Positions 53,516 through 62,716 of a stretch of 64,000 nt of DNA are shown piece by piece. A program made the translations under genes and the position numbers. Position 1 is the stretch's first letter. Every line of letters begins with the position of its first letter. The stretch covers positions 248,001 to 312,000 of the forward strand of contig NZ_FOCJ01000007.1 in NCBI RefSeq assembly GCF_900110075.1. Reading direction: 5' to 3'. This stretch comes from Paenibacillus sp. OV219. Lineage in GTDB: Bacteria > Bacillota > Bacilli > Paenibacillales > Paenibacillaceae. The notes beneath the pieces are model-generated. The model searched no databases. It saw only the letters and a list, made by a program, of their open reading frames with translations, and was not told the origin of the DNA.

Positions 53516-55879
53516 TTACGCTTCCTCATCGTTCATTTCATGATCGAGCTCGGCAATGCGTTTCTCCACATAGCGCGTATCTTTGAGCGCATGGTACGTC
53601 TCCGCCTTCTCCATCACCACTGCTGTATTGTACTCGGGGATTCCCGCGAATGGTTCATACACTTTCTTCGGCAGCAAAGCATTGCACTCCGGCCAGTACA
53701 GCTCGAGGTTTCCAACAGCTATATCTGCAAAACGCGCCCTGCCGTGGAACGTGCCGCAGCTGTTGTACAGCACAATGGCGTCGCCCTCCACAATGCCCTG
53801 CTTCGCACCGTCATTCGGACTTAGCAGCACATCATAACGATCTGCGTTGTTAAAAGGGTCCTTCGTGCTGTAAATCATCGAATTGAACTGCTTGCCCCGA
53901 CGCGAGGTGATGTAGTAATGCCCTTCTGGCTTGCGCAGCTCCGGCAGCTCGACCTTGATCAGCTGGCCGCGGCCGCTCGGCGTCGGGCAGATGCCGTCCT
54001 CGCATAGGAATGCGCCGCCCCATTGGAAGACGTCGCCTTTGTTCTTCAGCTTCTGCACGCCGTCGTAATTCGGCGCGGCGACCGCCATCTCTTCGCGCAG
54101 CTCCTGCGCGTCCTTGAACCGGACGAGTGCGGCACGCTCCGGATCAACCCGCGACGCGAGGTCGCAGTAGATCTGCCATTCCGTGCGCGCTTCTTCGATG
54201 CGCGGGCCGGCAATCTCCGGCGAGAAGTACACCATCCGCTCCGTGGAGGTGGACGTGCCGCCGCCTGGCTGCTCGTAGCGTGTCATCGCAGGCAGCACGA
54301 TGACTGCTTCCTTCGCATCGGCGAGCGTCGATGTGTTGAGCACGATGTCCTGATGGACGCGAATCGCCACGGATTCGAGGCAGCCGCGAATGAAGTCCGG
54401 GTCCGGCATCGTCTCGAGGAAATTGCCGCCTGACGTATAGAACAGCTTCAGCTTCCGTTCGTGATCCTCCGGCAGCACGGCGTTCTCGAGTGTCACGCCT
54501 ACGATGTCGCCTTGCCATTTCGGCAGCTCGAAGCCCCATACCTTCTCGATGCGCGGAATGTCTGCACCTTTGAACTCGCCGCCCGGCAGGCTGAACGGGT
54601 CGGCTCCCATCTCACCTGAGCCTTGCACACCGCTGTGCCCGCGAATTGGCATGAGGCCGCAGTGCTCACGGCCGAGAAACCCGCGCAGCAGCGCAAGATT
54701 GGCGACCTGCGAAATATTGTCCGTGCCGAAGCGGTGCTGCGTGAGCCCCATGCTCCAGACGAACACGCCGGACTTCGAGGCGGCGAGCAGCTCAGCGAAC
54801 TCTTCCATCCGCTGGCGCGACAAGCCGGAAGAGCGCTCCAGCTGTGCCCAGTCCTGCTGCTTCACATGCTGGCGCAGCTCTTCATAGCCACTCACATGCT
54901 CGGCGACAAACTTACGATCAATCGCGGAGCCGGGTTTCTCGAGCTCCATCACGAACCAATGCTTCATCACGCCATGCATGAAGGCGATGTCGCCGCCAAT
55001 GTTCACTTGATAGAAATCATCGGCAATGCGCGTACCGAACAACGCCGACTCGGCTATGGAAGGGACCCAGTAGCCGTCCATCGCCGGCTCGCGATACGGG
55101 TTAATGACGATAATCTTCGTCCCTTTCCGCTTCGCGGCGTACATATATTTGGTCGACACCGGTTGATTGTTCGCTGCAACGCTGCCCCAGAAGATAAGCA
55201 CATCGGTACCAATCCAGTCTTTGTAGCTGCAACTGGAAGCGCCAATACCCACTGACCGCTTCATCGCGGTCTTCGACGGCGAATGGCAGATCCGCGACGC
55301 GTTGTCGATGTTGTTCGTCCCTAGGAAGCGGGCGACTTTCGCCGCCGCATAGTAAGACTCATTCGTAATGCCGCGCGCGGTCAGGTAGAAAGCGAGCTGC
55401 TTCGGATCAATTGCGCGAATCCGCTCCGCGACCAGATCAAGCGCCGCATCCCAAGATAGGCGGCTGAACGACCGCTCGCCCTTGCGACGAATGAGCGGAT
55501 ACGGGATGCGCCCGAGCTTGCGCAGCTGAGTGCTGTCCATCGTCCGCAGCTCATCAATGTCCGCATGCAGCACAGCGGGCTTGATTGCCGGCATCGTATT
55601 GAGGCGCAGCAGATTAAGCCGTGTCGTGCACACATGCGGCCCCGCCAGCGTCTGGTCGTATAAGCCCGAGACGCCAAGCGCGCAGCCGTCGCACACGCCT
55701 TGCGTCAGAATGCGGAACGCGTAAGGGAGGTTATCGCGGTTATCGACCATCACTTTCATCGTATCGCGGATATGATGCGGCTTCACTTTGCCAAGACCGA
55801 ACGGCATCTTACTCACCCAAAGCTTCGGGTCCGGCTTGCTGGGCAGATTAATTGGCCCGGTATGTTTCGTTTTTCCCAC
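53516..55879 (-). CDS. FdhF-like molybdopterin oxidoreductase (YjgC/YdeP group)
   Basis: 787 residues. Mo-bis-MGD oxidoreductase with CDGCALG near residue 61, then the MGD region YLTARGITNESYYAAAKVAR, NNIDNASRICHSPSKTAM (the Cys-His typical of formate dehydrogenases) and RGFLGREHCGLMPIRGHSGV. It belongs to the cytosolic Fdh-alpha-like branch without selenocysteine. GTG 55879 follows GGAGAGG; the frame is open to 55939 but that part lacks a ribosome site. It probably oxidises formate or a related substrate, with FdhD as its accessory. Confidence 0.92.
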   Translation of the reverse strand: MGKTKHTGPINLPSKPDPKLWVSKMPFGLGKVKPHHIRDTMKVMVDNRDNLPYAFRILTQGVCDGCALGVSGLYDQTLAGPHVCTTRLNLLRLNTMPAIKPAVLHADIDELRTMDSTQLRKLGRIPYPLIRRKGERSFSRLSWDAALDLVAERIRAIDPKQLAFYLTARGITNESYYAAAKVARFLGTNNIDNASRICHSPSKTAMKRSVGIGASSCSYKDWIGTDVLIFWGSVAANNQPVSTKYMYAAKRKGTKIIVINPYREPAMDGYWVPSIAESALFGTRIADDFYQVNIGGDIAFMHGVMKHWFVMELEKPGSAIDRKFVAEHVSGYEELRQHVKQQDWAQLERSSGLSRQRMEEFAELLAASKSGVFVWSMGLTQHRFGTDNISQVANLALLRGFLGREHCGLMPIRGHSGVQGSGEMGADPFSLPGGEFKGADIPRIEKVWGFELPKWQGDIVGVTLENAVLPEDHERKLKLFYTSGGNFLETMPDPDFIRGCLESVAIRVHQDIVLNTSTLADAKEAVIVLPAMTRYEQPGGGTSTSTERMVYFSPEIAGPRIEEARTEWQIYCDLASRVDPERAALVRFKDAQELREEMAVAAPNYDGVQKLKNKGDVFQWGGAFLCEDGICPTPSGRGQLIKVELPELRKPEGHYYITSRRGKQFNSMIYSTKDPFNNADRYDVLLSPNDGAKQGIVEGDAIVLYNSCGTFHGRARFADIAVGNLELYWPECNALLPKKVYEPFAGIPEYNTAVVMEKAETYHALKDTRYVEKRIAELDHEMNDEEA

Positions 55880-56033
55880 TTTCCATCGTCCTCTCCGGTT
55901 TAAAAGGAAATAAAAAACCGCGAAGAAACACGCGATCATCTCCTTCTAAGCAAGAAAATCGTTCGTCTCTATCGCGGTTAGTCTCTCGCAGGTTCGCTGC
56001 CAAGCGCCAACGGCTAATGTCTATCATCGTATG

Positions 56034-56399
56034 CTAACGGCTGCTGCCAAATTTGCGCTCAATGTCCTGATCGAACACGAACACCGACATGCCGAAATCT
56101 TTGTCGATATCAATATCTACGAATAAGTCCACGAATCGCGCCCCAAGCAGCGCCTCCATCTCCGTCGGGGGATGGTTCTTATAAATCTCTTTCACCCACT
56201 GCGTGCGCGCTTCACGAAGCATCTGCTTGCCGTCGCTTGCTCCTGCAATGAATTTCTCGACAGGAGAGAGGTTGCCGTCCATCTCACAGATGGCCCAGTG
56301 CTTGCAGAACGTCGTCGTGATGCGGCTCGGGCCTTTACCCATATGCCGCTTGCGGAACGCTTTGACCAAATTGCTGAATTCCGCTTCCGTTTGGTTCAT
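56034..56399 (-). CDS. DUF2294 family protein
   Basis: 121 residues, soluble. NLVKAFRKRHMGKGPSRITT near the start and EKFIAGASDGKQMLREARTQ, features of the DUF2294 family; families of this type are often seen beside formate dehydrogenase genes. It lies upstream of fdhF on the same strand and may be in its regulon. Function unknown. AGGGATATCGA-like weak ribosome site before the ATG. Confidence 0.75.
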   Translation of the reverse strand: MNQTEAEFSNLVKAFRKRHMGKGPSRITTTFCKHWAICEMDGNLSPVEKFIAGASDGKQMLREARTQWVKEIYKNHPPTEMEALLGARFVDLFVDIDIDKDFGMSVFVFDQDIERKFGSSR

Positions 56400-56524
56400 T
56401 CGATATCCCTCATTTGATCCGCAAAATCGGTAGCAGGGCCACTGCTCCGTATCAAAGCGGAATTACCCGTCATGCTTCCCTTCATCTTAGCAAGAAAGCG
56501 CAATCATGGCAACGGCGATATAGC

Positions 56525-56984
56525 CTAACGATTGATCAGCACGATCGAGATCATGAATAGAATCAGTGGTCCAAACAAGAACGAATTTACCGCTTGCAAC
56601 ACTGTGTTTTTCCGCAGTTGACTAGCCAGCACGACATCAATGAGGTAGTAAACGAGAGCCGAGTACAGCCCGATTTCGCCAAAAAATCGCAAGTGAATGC
56701 CAAGCAGCAACCATATTCCGAAGTATCCGCAACCCGCATGTAGCAGACCGGACAGGAGAAGGCGTAGCCAGCGTATTTTGAGGAGCACCCTTGCAATCAC
56801 AAAGTAACGAGGTCGGAAAGCCGATTATGTAGATGAAAGGTGCTGCATAGAGTAAAAAGATGTGAAACGATGGTGCGAAACGTTCTGGTGACCATAGAGT
56901 GGCAAACAGGATGGCGGCTATGCCTGAGGTAATTGCTGCGGTTGTGAGCTTCCGATAAATAAGCGGCATGTAGCTGGATAACAT
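56525..56984 (-). pseudogene. Polytopic membrane protein with a frameshift
   Basis: The minus strand from 56984 reads YRKLTTAAITSGIAAILFAT, then FIYIIGFPTSLL, and then leaves the frame near 56803. The other frame continues VIARVLLKIRWLRLLLSGLL, then GYFGIWLLLGIHLRFFGEIG and two more hydrophobic helices, ending INR. Removing one T in CTTTG at about 56802 would join them into a protein of about 150 residues with five helices. No family name assigned. It is divergent from the PadR gene. Confidence 0.7.
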
Positions 56985-57113
56985 GTTTGCATCGCCTCTT
57001 ATGTTGATTTCCCACTATTATACATGTTTGGAAGCTGATGCGATGCGTTATTTGCGCTTTGTATGATATGATCGAGGGCAGATATATAGCGATTCTGGGA
57101 GGTTTATTGTAAC

Positions 57114-57650
57114 GTGAATGCATTGTCATATGCTTTGCTCAGCATGCTGATGCGCAAATCTTGTTCTGGCTATGAACTGATGAAGCTGCTTCAAGCTTTC
57201 TGGCAGGCAAAGCACAGCCAAATCTATCCGCTGCTAGCGAAGCTGGAGAAGGAACAGCTTGTCACTTTCGAGCACATTGGGCAGACCGGAAAGCCGGATA
57301 AGAAAATATACAGCATTACAGAGGCTGGCACTGCTGCGCTTCGGGAGTGGATTGATAACCAGCCGGCCTCGCTGCAGCTGGAACGGGACGAATTCCTCAT
57401 TAAGCTGTACGCAATTGGCCTAACCGAGCCGCAGACAGCAATCAAACTGATCGAGGAGCGGCGCGAAGCGATGCTTGTACGATTGCAACGCCTGGAGACG
57501 GAGATGAAGCTGATGGAGAGTGAGCCTGTGCCGGTGACGAGTTATATGTCCAAGCAGTTCGGGCGGTATTTGCTCTATCAGCGGCGGGTGAGGCTGCTGC
57601 GGGAAGAGATGGCCTGGATCGAGTGGGTTTTGCCGCTGCTAGTGAGATAA
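57114..57650 (+). CDS. PadR-family transcriptional regulator
   Basis: 178 residues. PadR winged helix (1-85): SYALLSMLMRKSCSGYELMK, then SQIYPLLAKLEKEQLVTFEH and KKIYSITEAGTAALREWIDN, then a helical C-terminal dimerisation domain (Vir-type). It binds DNA as a dimer, responding to small aromatic or stress signals. GTG start with GGGAGG 10 bases upstream. It is divergent from the frameshifted membrane gene and may control it. Confidence 0.9.
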   Translation: MNALSYALLSMLMRKSCSGYELMKLLQAFWQAKHSQIYPLLAKLEKEQLVTFEHIGQTGKPDKKIYSITEAGTAALREWIDNQPASLQLERDEFLIKLYAIGLTEPQTAIKLIEERREAMLVRLQRLETEMKLMESEPVPVTSYMSKQFGRYLLYQRRVRLLREEMAWIEWVLPLLVR

Positions 57651-57677
57651 TTTAGATACTCCGCTCATTTTCTGCCC

Positions 57678-58055
57678 GCTCTCAGCAAAAGATCGGCCGA
57701 TTGAAGCCCTGAGCGTGCAGATTCAGCACTCTCAGATAAGGAACCAGCCGAAATCGGCAGCTTGGCGGAGCTGAGAGAGCGTAATACGTACGCTCAGCGC
57801 GAAAATCTGCCGATTGAAGCACTGAGCGTGCAGATTCAGCACTCTCAGATAAGGAACCAGCTGAAATCGGCAGCTTGGCGGAGCTGAGAGAGCGTAATAC
57901 GTACGCTCAGCAAGAAAATCGACTGACTGAAGCCCTGAGCGTGCAGATTCAGCACTCTCAGATAAGGAACCAACCGAAATCGGCAGCTTGGCGGAGCTGA
58001 GAGAGCGTAATACGTACGCTCAGCAAGAAAATCGGCCGATTGAAGCGACACTCTC
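57678..58055. repeat. CTGAGAG double-hairpin repeat array, locus B
   Basis: Three units start GCTGAGAGAGCGTAATACGT at 57770, 57883 and 57996 (period 113). The other hairpin of each unit reads CTGAGCGTGCAGATTCAGCA then CTCTCAG. They are separated by ATAAGGAACCAGCCGAAATC, GGCAGCTTGGCG. Same words and near-equal period as locus A (42225-42524). Confidence 0.9.
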
Positions 58056-58300
58056 TTATAGCTTGCACTGCCATCTGCACTGCCTCCCCCGGCTAACGAA
58101 TCGTGTAGCGCTTATTTAGCCGTTTTCGGCGGATTTAATCGGCTAACGAACTGGAGGCACGCTATTGCCTCAATTATGCCACCCAAATGGCTTAAATGTG
58201 CGGAATAACGTTACCTGAATTCGTTAGAATATCAAACCTGTCCAATTCGCTGGGATAACGTCATCTGAGTTCGTTAGAGGGGAGCACGTCGTTAGCTTGT
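58056..58300. repeat. Interspersed CTAACGAA/TTCGTTAG words, gene-free stretch
   Basis: GGCTAACGAA occurs at about 58092 and 58140, and ATTCGTTAGAA or GTTCGTTAGAG at about 58219 and 58271; the words are roughly reverse complements. Similar CTAACG words lie near 25072. No gene is seen here. Confidence 0.5.
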
Positions 58301-58401
58301 GACGACGCTACCTGTCGCCACGATGACATAGATCGCCGCCATGAATGCTTACTTCAAGATGTTTCTTCTTCGGAATGGATCGCAATTTCATTTCTAACAT
58401 A

Positions 58402-58437
58402 AAACAGCCACTGACCTCAATAAGTCAGTGGCTGTTT
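58402..58437. terminator. Terminator for M24 peptidase gene
   Basis: A perfect 14-bp inverted repeat, AAACAGCCACTGAC with GTCAGTGGCTGTTT, around CTCAATAA. Confidence 0.85.
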
Positions 58438-58456
58438 ACATTCCCGTTCTATCGAT

Positions 58457-59545
58457 CTACCCGATCACCGTAAGCTCCTTCGGGAAGCTCGTCAGCACTT
58501 CCACGCCGCTATCCGTGACGAGCACGTCGTCTTCGATGCGCACGCCGCCGACGGCCGGCACGTAGATGCCCGGCTCGATCGTGAACACCATGCCGCTGCG
58601 CAGAAGCTCCTGATTCTGTCCGTGCACGGAAGGGTACTCGTGCACATCCAAGCCAAGCCCGTGGCCGAGCCTATGCATGAAATACTCGCCATAGCCGGCT
58701 GCTGTAATATGCTCGCGTGCAGCTTGGTCGAGGCTCGCGAGTGTCACGCCTGGGCGTGTCGCTGCGATGGCGCGCAGGTTCCCCTGCAGCACCGTGTCAT
58801 AGATCTTCGCCTGCTCCTCCGAAATATCGCCGACTGCGAACGTCCGCGTAATATCTGATGCATAACCATCCGCATATACGCCAAGATCAAATAAGAGCAA
58901 CTCACCAGATCGAATTGCTCGCGCACCAGGCTCACCGTGCGGCATCGCCGACTTTTCGCCCGCGAGCACCATCGTGGAGAACGAAGGGCCGCTCGCGCCG
59001 AGCTTCTTCATCTGGTATTCCAGCTCCGCCACCAGCTCGATCTCCGTGACGCCAGGCTTCACTTGCGCGATGCCCGCGCGGAGCACATCTTCAATGATGC
59101 GAACCGCATGCTTCATGCGTACGATCTCATCGGCCGTCTTAATGACACGCATCTCACGCAGCGGCTCGTCGATATCGGCATAGCGAGTCGCGCCGATTGC
59201 TTCGCTGAGCGCTTCGTACCGGCTAACGGTCAGGTAGCCTTTTTCAAGTCCGAGCGTCTGAATGCCTGCAGGCAAATGCTTCTTCAACACCTCATACGGG
59301 TTATCTGTATCGGTGTGGGTGTAGATGAGCTTTACGTCAGAAGCCGCTTGCGCCGCTTCGAGATCAAGCGCGGGAACGAGCAGGAACGGCTCTGCTTGGC
59401 GCGGGATAATGAGGCCGAGGAACCGCTCATGCGGGTCTGAAGAGAATCCGGTTAGGTAATAGACATGCTTCGGCATATTAACAAGCACAGCGTCTAGCGC
59501 ATGCTGATCCATATACGTATAAAGCTGATTTATCCGAGCATTCAT
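58457..59545 (-). CDS. M24 metallopeptidase (Xaa-Pro aminopeptidase-like)
   Basis: 362 residues. Creatinase N-terminal domain (1-125, YTYMDQHALDAVLVNMPKHV) and pita-bread catalytic domain with metal ligands in LLFDLGVYADGYASDITRTF (Asp pair), MHRLGHGLGLDVHE (His), FTIEPGIYVP (Glu) and GVRIEDDVLVT (Glu). Hydrolyses the first peptide bond next to proline. Start ATG 59545 is set by AAAGGAATG; a longer frame from 59641 has no ribosome site. Confidence 0.94.
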   Translation of the reverse strand: MNARINQLYTYMDQHALDAVLVNMPKHVYYLTGFSSDPHERFLGLIIPRQAEPFLLVPALDLEAAQAASDVKLIYTHTDTDNPYEVLKKHLPAGIQTLGLEKGYLTVSRYEALSEAIGATRYADIDEPLREMRVIKTADEIVRMKHAVRIIEDVLRAGIAQVKPGVTEIELVAELEYQMKKLGASGPSFSTMVLAGEKSAMPHGEPGARAIRSGELLLFDLGVYADGYASDITRTFAVGDISEEQAKIYDTVLQGNLRAIAATRPGVTLASLDQAAREHITAAGYGEYFMHRLGHGLGLDVHEYPSVHGQNQELLRSGMVFTIEPGIYVPAVGGVRIEDDVLVTDSGVEVLTSFPKELTVIG

Positions 59546-59764
59546 GCGGGAATCATTCCTTTCAACAGGGAGATGGACATAAACAATGCTATTGTAGCCG
59601 AAGCGCCGCCAAAAGTCGAAGCGTCCGCCTCGTATAGCCATGACGAATTGGAAGGAATAGGTGTAATAGATACGTAATATAGCTGTAAGTGGCTGTGTGT
59701 TATTATGGTCATTATTTACATATGTACCTGTTTTTCCAAAATGAATAACGAGGTGATTCGAGGA

Positions 59765-60220
59765 ATGAAATTTCTAGTACTCCTTCACGTCATGTCAGCC
59801 ATCATTGGGGTAGGCCCAACCTTCTTTATCCACACTCTCTTTGGCAAAAAAGATAACGTAGGCGAGCTGCGCAGCGCCTTCAAGCTCGGTAGCAAGCTGG
59901 AGCTATTCCCGAAGACTGGCGGCTCCATGGCAGTTGTAACGGGGCTCATTCTCGTCTTCTCAGATGGCTGGGAGTTCGTCAGCTTCTGGATCATTGGCTC
60001 GCTTGTGCTGTACGTCGCCATTCAAGTGCTAGTCATCGGCTTTGCAGCCCCGGTCACGAAGCAGCTCGGCAAGCTGCTTGCCGAGACGAAGCTGTCGTCT
60101 GATCAGCCTGTGCCTGACGATCAGAAACAGCTGCTTGCCAAGGCGAACAAACTGTACTACGGTGCGACGGCAATGGGATCGCTCCTGTTCATCCTCATGA
60201 TACTCAAGCCATTTTACTAA
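59765..60220 (+). CDS. DUF2269-type membrane protein
   Basis: 151 residues, four predicted membrane helices: FLVLLHVMSAIIGVGPTFFI at the N-terminus, SMAVVTGLILVFS, FWIIGSLVLYVAIQVLVIGF and LYYGATAMGSLLFILMILKP. It matches the small predicted membrane family DUF2269. No function is known. GAGGTGATTCGAGGA upstream supports ATG 59765. Single gene with terminator. Confidence 0.85.
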   Translation: MKFLVLLHVMSAIIGVGPTFFIHTLFGKKDNVGELRSAFKLGSKLELFPKTGGSMAVVTGLILVFSDGWEFVSFWIIGSLVLYVAIQVLVIGFAAPVTKQLGKLLAETKLSSDQPVPDDQKQLLAKANKLYYGATAMGSLLFILMILKPFY

Positions 60221-60228
60221 CAAGCCGG

Positions 60229-60260
60229 TCGGCGCTCTTTACGGGCGCCGATTTTTTTGT
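60229..60260 (+). terminator. Terminator
   Basis: TCGGCGCTC pairs with GGGCGCCGA around TTTAC, followed by seven T residues. Confidence 0.88.
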
Positions 60261-60333
60261 ATTGTATTTCCTCGGCGAATCCGTCAAACTGTGAGCGAGA
60301 TTACAATTCATGGAATGGGGTATATAAGAAACA

Positions 60334-61263
60334 ATGAAACAGGATCGTAAATGGTTATATTATTTGGGGCTCGTTCTCGTTGCAGCGGTTTGGGGAGCGA
60401 ATTTCGGCGTTACACGCAAGGCGATGGAGACGTTTGACCCGATTTTATTCGCGTTTATCCGGTTCGCACTTTCACTGCCGCTATTCATTCTCCTGCTCAA
60501 AATCAGAGAAGGCCGCATAGGCATCGCGCCAAAAGCTATGCTGCAGACGGCTATTATCGGACTTGTTGGCGTTACCGGGCTCGAAATTATCGTCGTGTAT
60601 TCGATTAAATATACGACGCTGGCGAATGCTTCGCTGCTGAATGTAGCGCCTTGGCCGATCTTCGCAGCGCTGTTCGGGCCTTTGTTTATGAGAGAGCGCA
60701 TCTCCCGGCGGCTAGTAACTGGAGGCGCGGCAGCGATGATTGGCGTGTGCTTCGTCATTCTTGGCGGCAGCGAAGGGTTCAATATGTCATCGGATCATAT
60801 GATCGGCAATTTGCTTGCGTTTTGCGTGAGTATCATCGGGGCGTTATATAATCTTGCTTGCATGCCGCTCATGAAACAGTACTCCGCGCTGAGGGTCAGC
60901 ACTTGGATTATCATCTTCGGCGTCCTGTTCATGTTCCCGCTTACGCTTGGCTCTTGGGGCAAAGTGGACTGGAGCGGGTTGACTGCCAGCCACTACTCGG
61001 CAATCCTGTATAATGTGGTGATCTGTACGGTCATTGCGTTCATCGTCTGGAATGACAGCATGTTCCGCATCGGCGCGGCGCGTGCGAACTTCTTCCGTTA
61101 TGTCGTTCCGGCGGCAGCGGTGGCGGTCGGCTACCTATTCTTTGATGAGAGCATCAGCCTTTGGCAGTTCGCGGGAACGCTGTTCATGGCAGCGGGACTC
61201 GTGTGGATCAGCTTAGAAAAGAAAGACGCCGAAGCGGTGCCTTTGATCAATAAAGCCGTATAA
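60334..61263 (+). CDS. DMT-family (EamA) transporter
   Basis: 309 residues, ten predicted membrane helices in two EamA repeats: WLYYLGLVLVAAVWGANFGV in the first and FRYVVPAAAVAVGYLFFDES in the last. Exporter of metabolites or drugs; substrate unknown. The ATG is supported by GGGGTATATAAG-type upstream sequence, a weak site. A separate DMT gene occurs at the window start. Confidence 0.88.
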   Translation: MKQDRKWLYYLGLVLVAAVWGANFGVTRKAMETFDPILFAFIRFALSLPLFILLLKIREGRIGIAPKAMLQTAIIGLVGVTGLEIIVVYSIKYTTLANASLLNVAPWPIFAALFGPLFMRERISRRLVTGGAAAMIGVCFVILGGSEGFNMSSDHMIGNLLAFCVSIIGALYNLACMPLMKQYSALRVSTWIIIFGVLFMFPLTLGSWGKVDWSGLTASHYSAILYNVVICTVIAFIVWNDSMFRIGAARANFFRYVVPAAAVAVGYLFFDESISLWQFAGTLFMAAGLVWISLEKKDAEAVPLINKAV

Positions 61264-61265
61264 AT

Positions 61266-61299
61266 TGGACGACCCTCGCTTCATCTCGAAGCGAGGGTC
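61266..61299 (+). terminator. Terminator after DMT gene
   Basis: GACCCTCGCTTC pairs with GAAGCGAGGGTC around ATCTC, followed by TGTTGTG. Confidence 0.8.
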
Positions 61300-61777
61300 T
61301 GTTGTGTAATGCTATGCAGGCGAATGATTCCGCGCCTCATATATAATAAGCGTAACCGCTAATGTCTTCCTACTTTCATAATAAATACTTATGCACGAAA
61401 GCAACGAAAGCCCTAACCTCTCTAACGTCCTTGCGGCTCCTCGGCCGCGCCAGTTTGAATCCGTGTTTCCTTTAAAGCAGCCGTTGAGAATAAAAAGGAA
61501 AACTATGTGGTGATCTGGAGGGTAAACAACACATCTATGAGGAAAAAACCAGAGGTTACACTTGATACAATAATCGATTATACGCGCTTGTCACATAATT
61601 GTCAAACAACTGCCTAATAAGACATTTGTCAAATGAAAGGAATCGCCTTCCTACATCCCTATCACATGACATATGTCATACGAAAAGCATTACATTCATA
61701 AATTCCCTCATTAAGGGCGGGAAGGTATGCTTAGAACAGATCAAATGAGCGAATAGAGAAGGAGCGAGGACGAATCC
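61300..61777. promoter_or_regulatory. Gene-free leader with operator-like palindromes
   Basis: No gene. TGACATATGTCA at 61667-61678 is a perfect 12-bp palindrome, and GACATTTGTCAAATG at 61621-61635 is a related imperfect one. TTGTCA words also occur at 61589 and 61602. These are plausible sites for the regulator encoded beyond the window end, upstream of the exporter operon. Confidence 0.5.
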
Positions 61778-62671
61778 ATGAAACCAGCGATACAGCTAAC
61801 AGGCGTCAGTAAAGTGTATAAGGACAAGAAAGCTGTCGATGATTTGACGCTGTCAATTGCAGAGGGAACCGTTGTGGCGCTGCTCGGGCCCAATGGCGCA
61901 GGCAAAACAACGACGGTGTCGATGATTCTCGGTATGCATCAGCCGACGAAAGGAACCGTGAAGCTGCTCGGCGACGATCCGCGAAAGCAGCATGTAAGGG
62001 ATCGGATCGGCGCGATGCTGCAGGATGTCAGCGTCATCGACGGACTCAAGGTCGGGGAGACGATTGAGCTGTTCCGCAGCTACTATGAGAAGCCGCTTGC
62101 GCTCGACTACTTGCTTAAAGTGTCGAACCTCGAAGCGGAGAAAGGTAAGTTAGCAACGGCTTTGTCGGGCGGACAGCAACGCCGCCTCGGATTCGCGCTT
62201 GCGCTGGCAGGAGATCCGGAAGTGATTTTTCTCGATGAACCGACGGTTGGGATGGACGTTACTTCACGGCAGCTGTTCTGGGACACGGTGCGAGCGATGG
62301 CAGGCCGTGGCCGGACGATTGTGCTTACTACGCACTACTTGGATGAAGCGGACAGTGTGGCTGACCGAATCGTCGTAATCAATAATGGCCGGATTATTGC
62401 AGACGGAACGCCGAGCGAAATCAAAGCAGAGACAACCGGACGTGTTATTTCATTCATCGCAGGTCCATCTGTGACGACGGAATCGCTGCAAGAGCTGCCG
62501 GGCATCACGAGTATCGAGTGGAGCGGTCGCAGGGTGAAGCTGTCGAGCGGGAATACGGATAAGCTCATAACGCTCCTTGTTGAGAAACGATTCGAGATGA
62601 GTGATATCGAGATTCAAAGCGGCGGTCTGGAGAGTGCGTTCCAAGCGCTTGTGCAGCAAGCTAATCAATAA
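61778..62671 (+). CDS. ABC-2-type exporter ATPase
   Basis: 297 residues. Walker A GPNGAGKTT near residue 37, signature LSGGQQRR near 128 and Walker B VIFLDEPTVGMD near 150. The C-terminal extension (about 215-297) is typical of drug- or antibiotic-export ATPases. It pairs with the permease after it. With a DesK-like kinase next, the layout follows the B. subtilis yvfRSTU and linearmycin-resistance clusters. GAAGGAGCGAGG precedes the ATG. Confidence 0.93.
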   Translation: MKPAIQLTGVSKVYKDKKAVDDLTLSIAEGTVVALLGPNGAGKTTTVSMILGMHQPTKGTVKLLGDDPRKQHVRDRIGAMLQDVSVIDGLKVGETIELFRSYYEKPLALDYLLKVSNLEAEKGKLATALSGGQQRRLGFALALAGDPEVIFLDEPTVGMDVTSRQLFWDTVRAMAGRGRTIVLTTHYLDEADSVADRIVVINNGRIIADGTPSEIKAETTGRVISFIAGPSVTTESLQELPGITSIEWSGRRVKLSSGNTDKLITLLVEKRFEMSDIEIQSGGLESAFQALVQQANQ

Positions 62672-62716
62672 TTGGCGATTCGTACGGATAAAATATATGG
62701 AGGAGTTGAGCATACG

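Noticed and set aside
53030..53824. Plus-strand ORF of 264 residues opposite fdhD and fdhF
   Set aside because: It overlaps two real genes in antisense and has biased Arg/Ala-rich composition typical of shadows.
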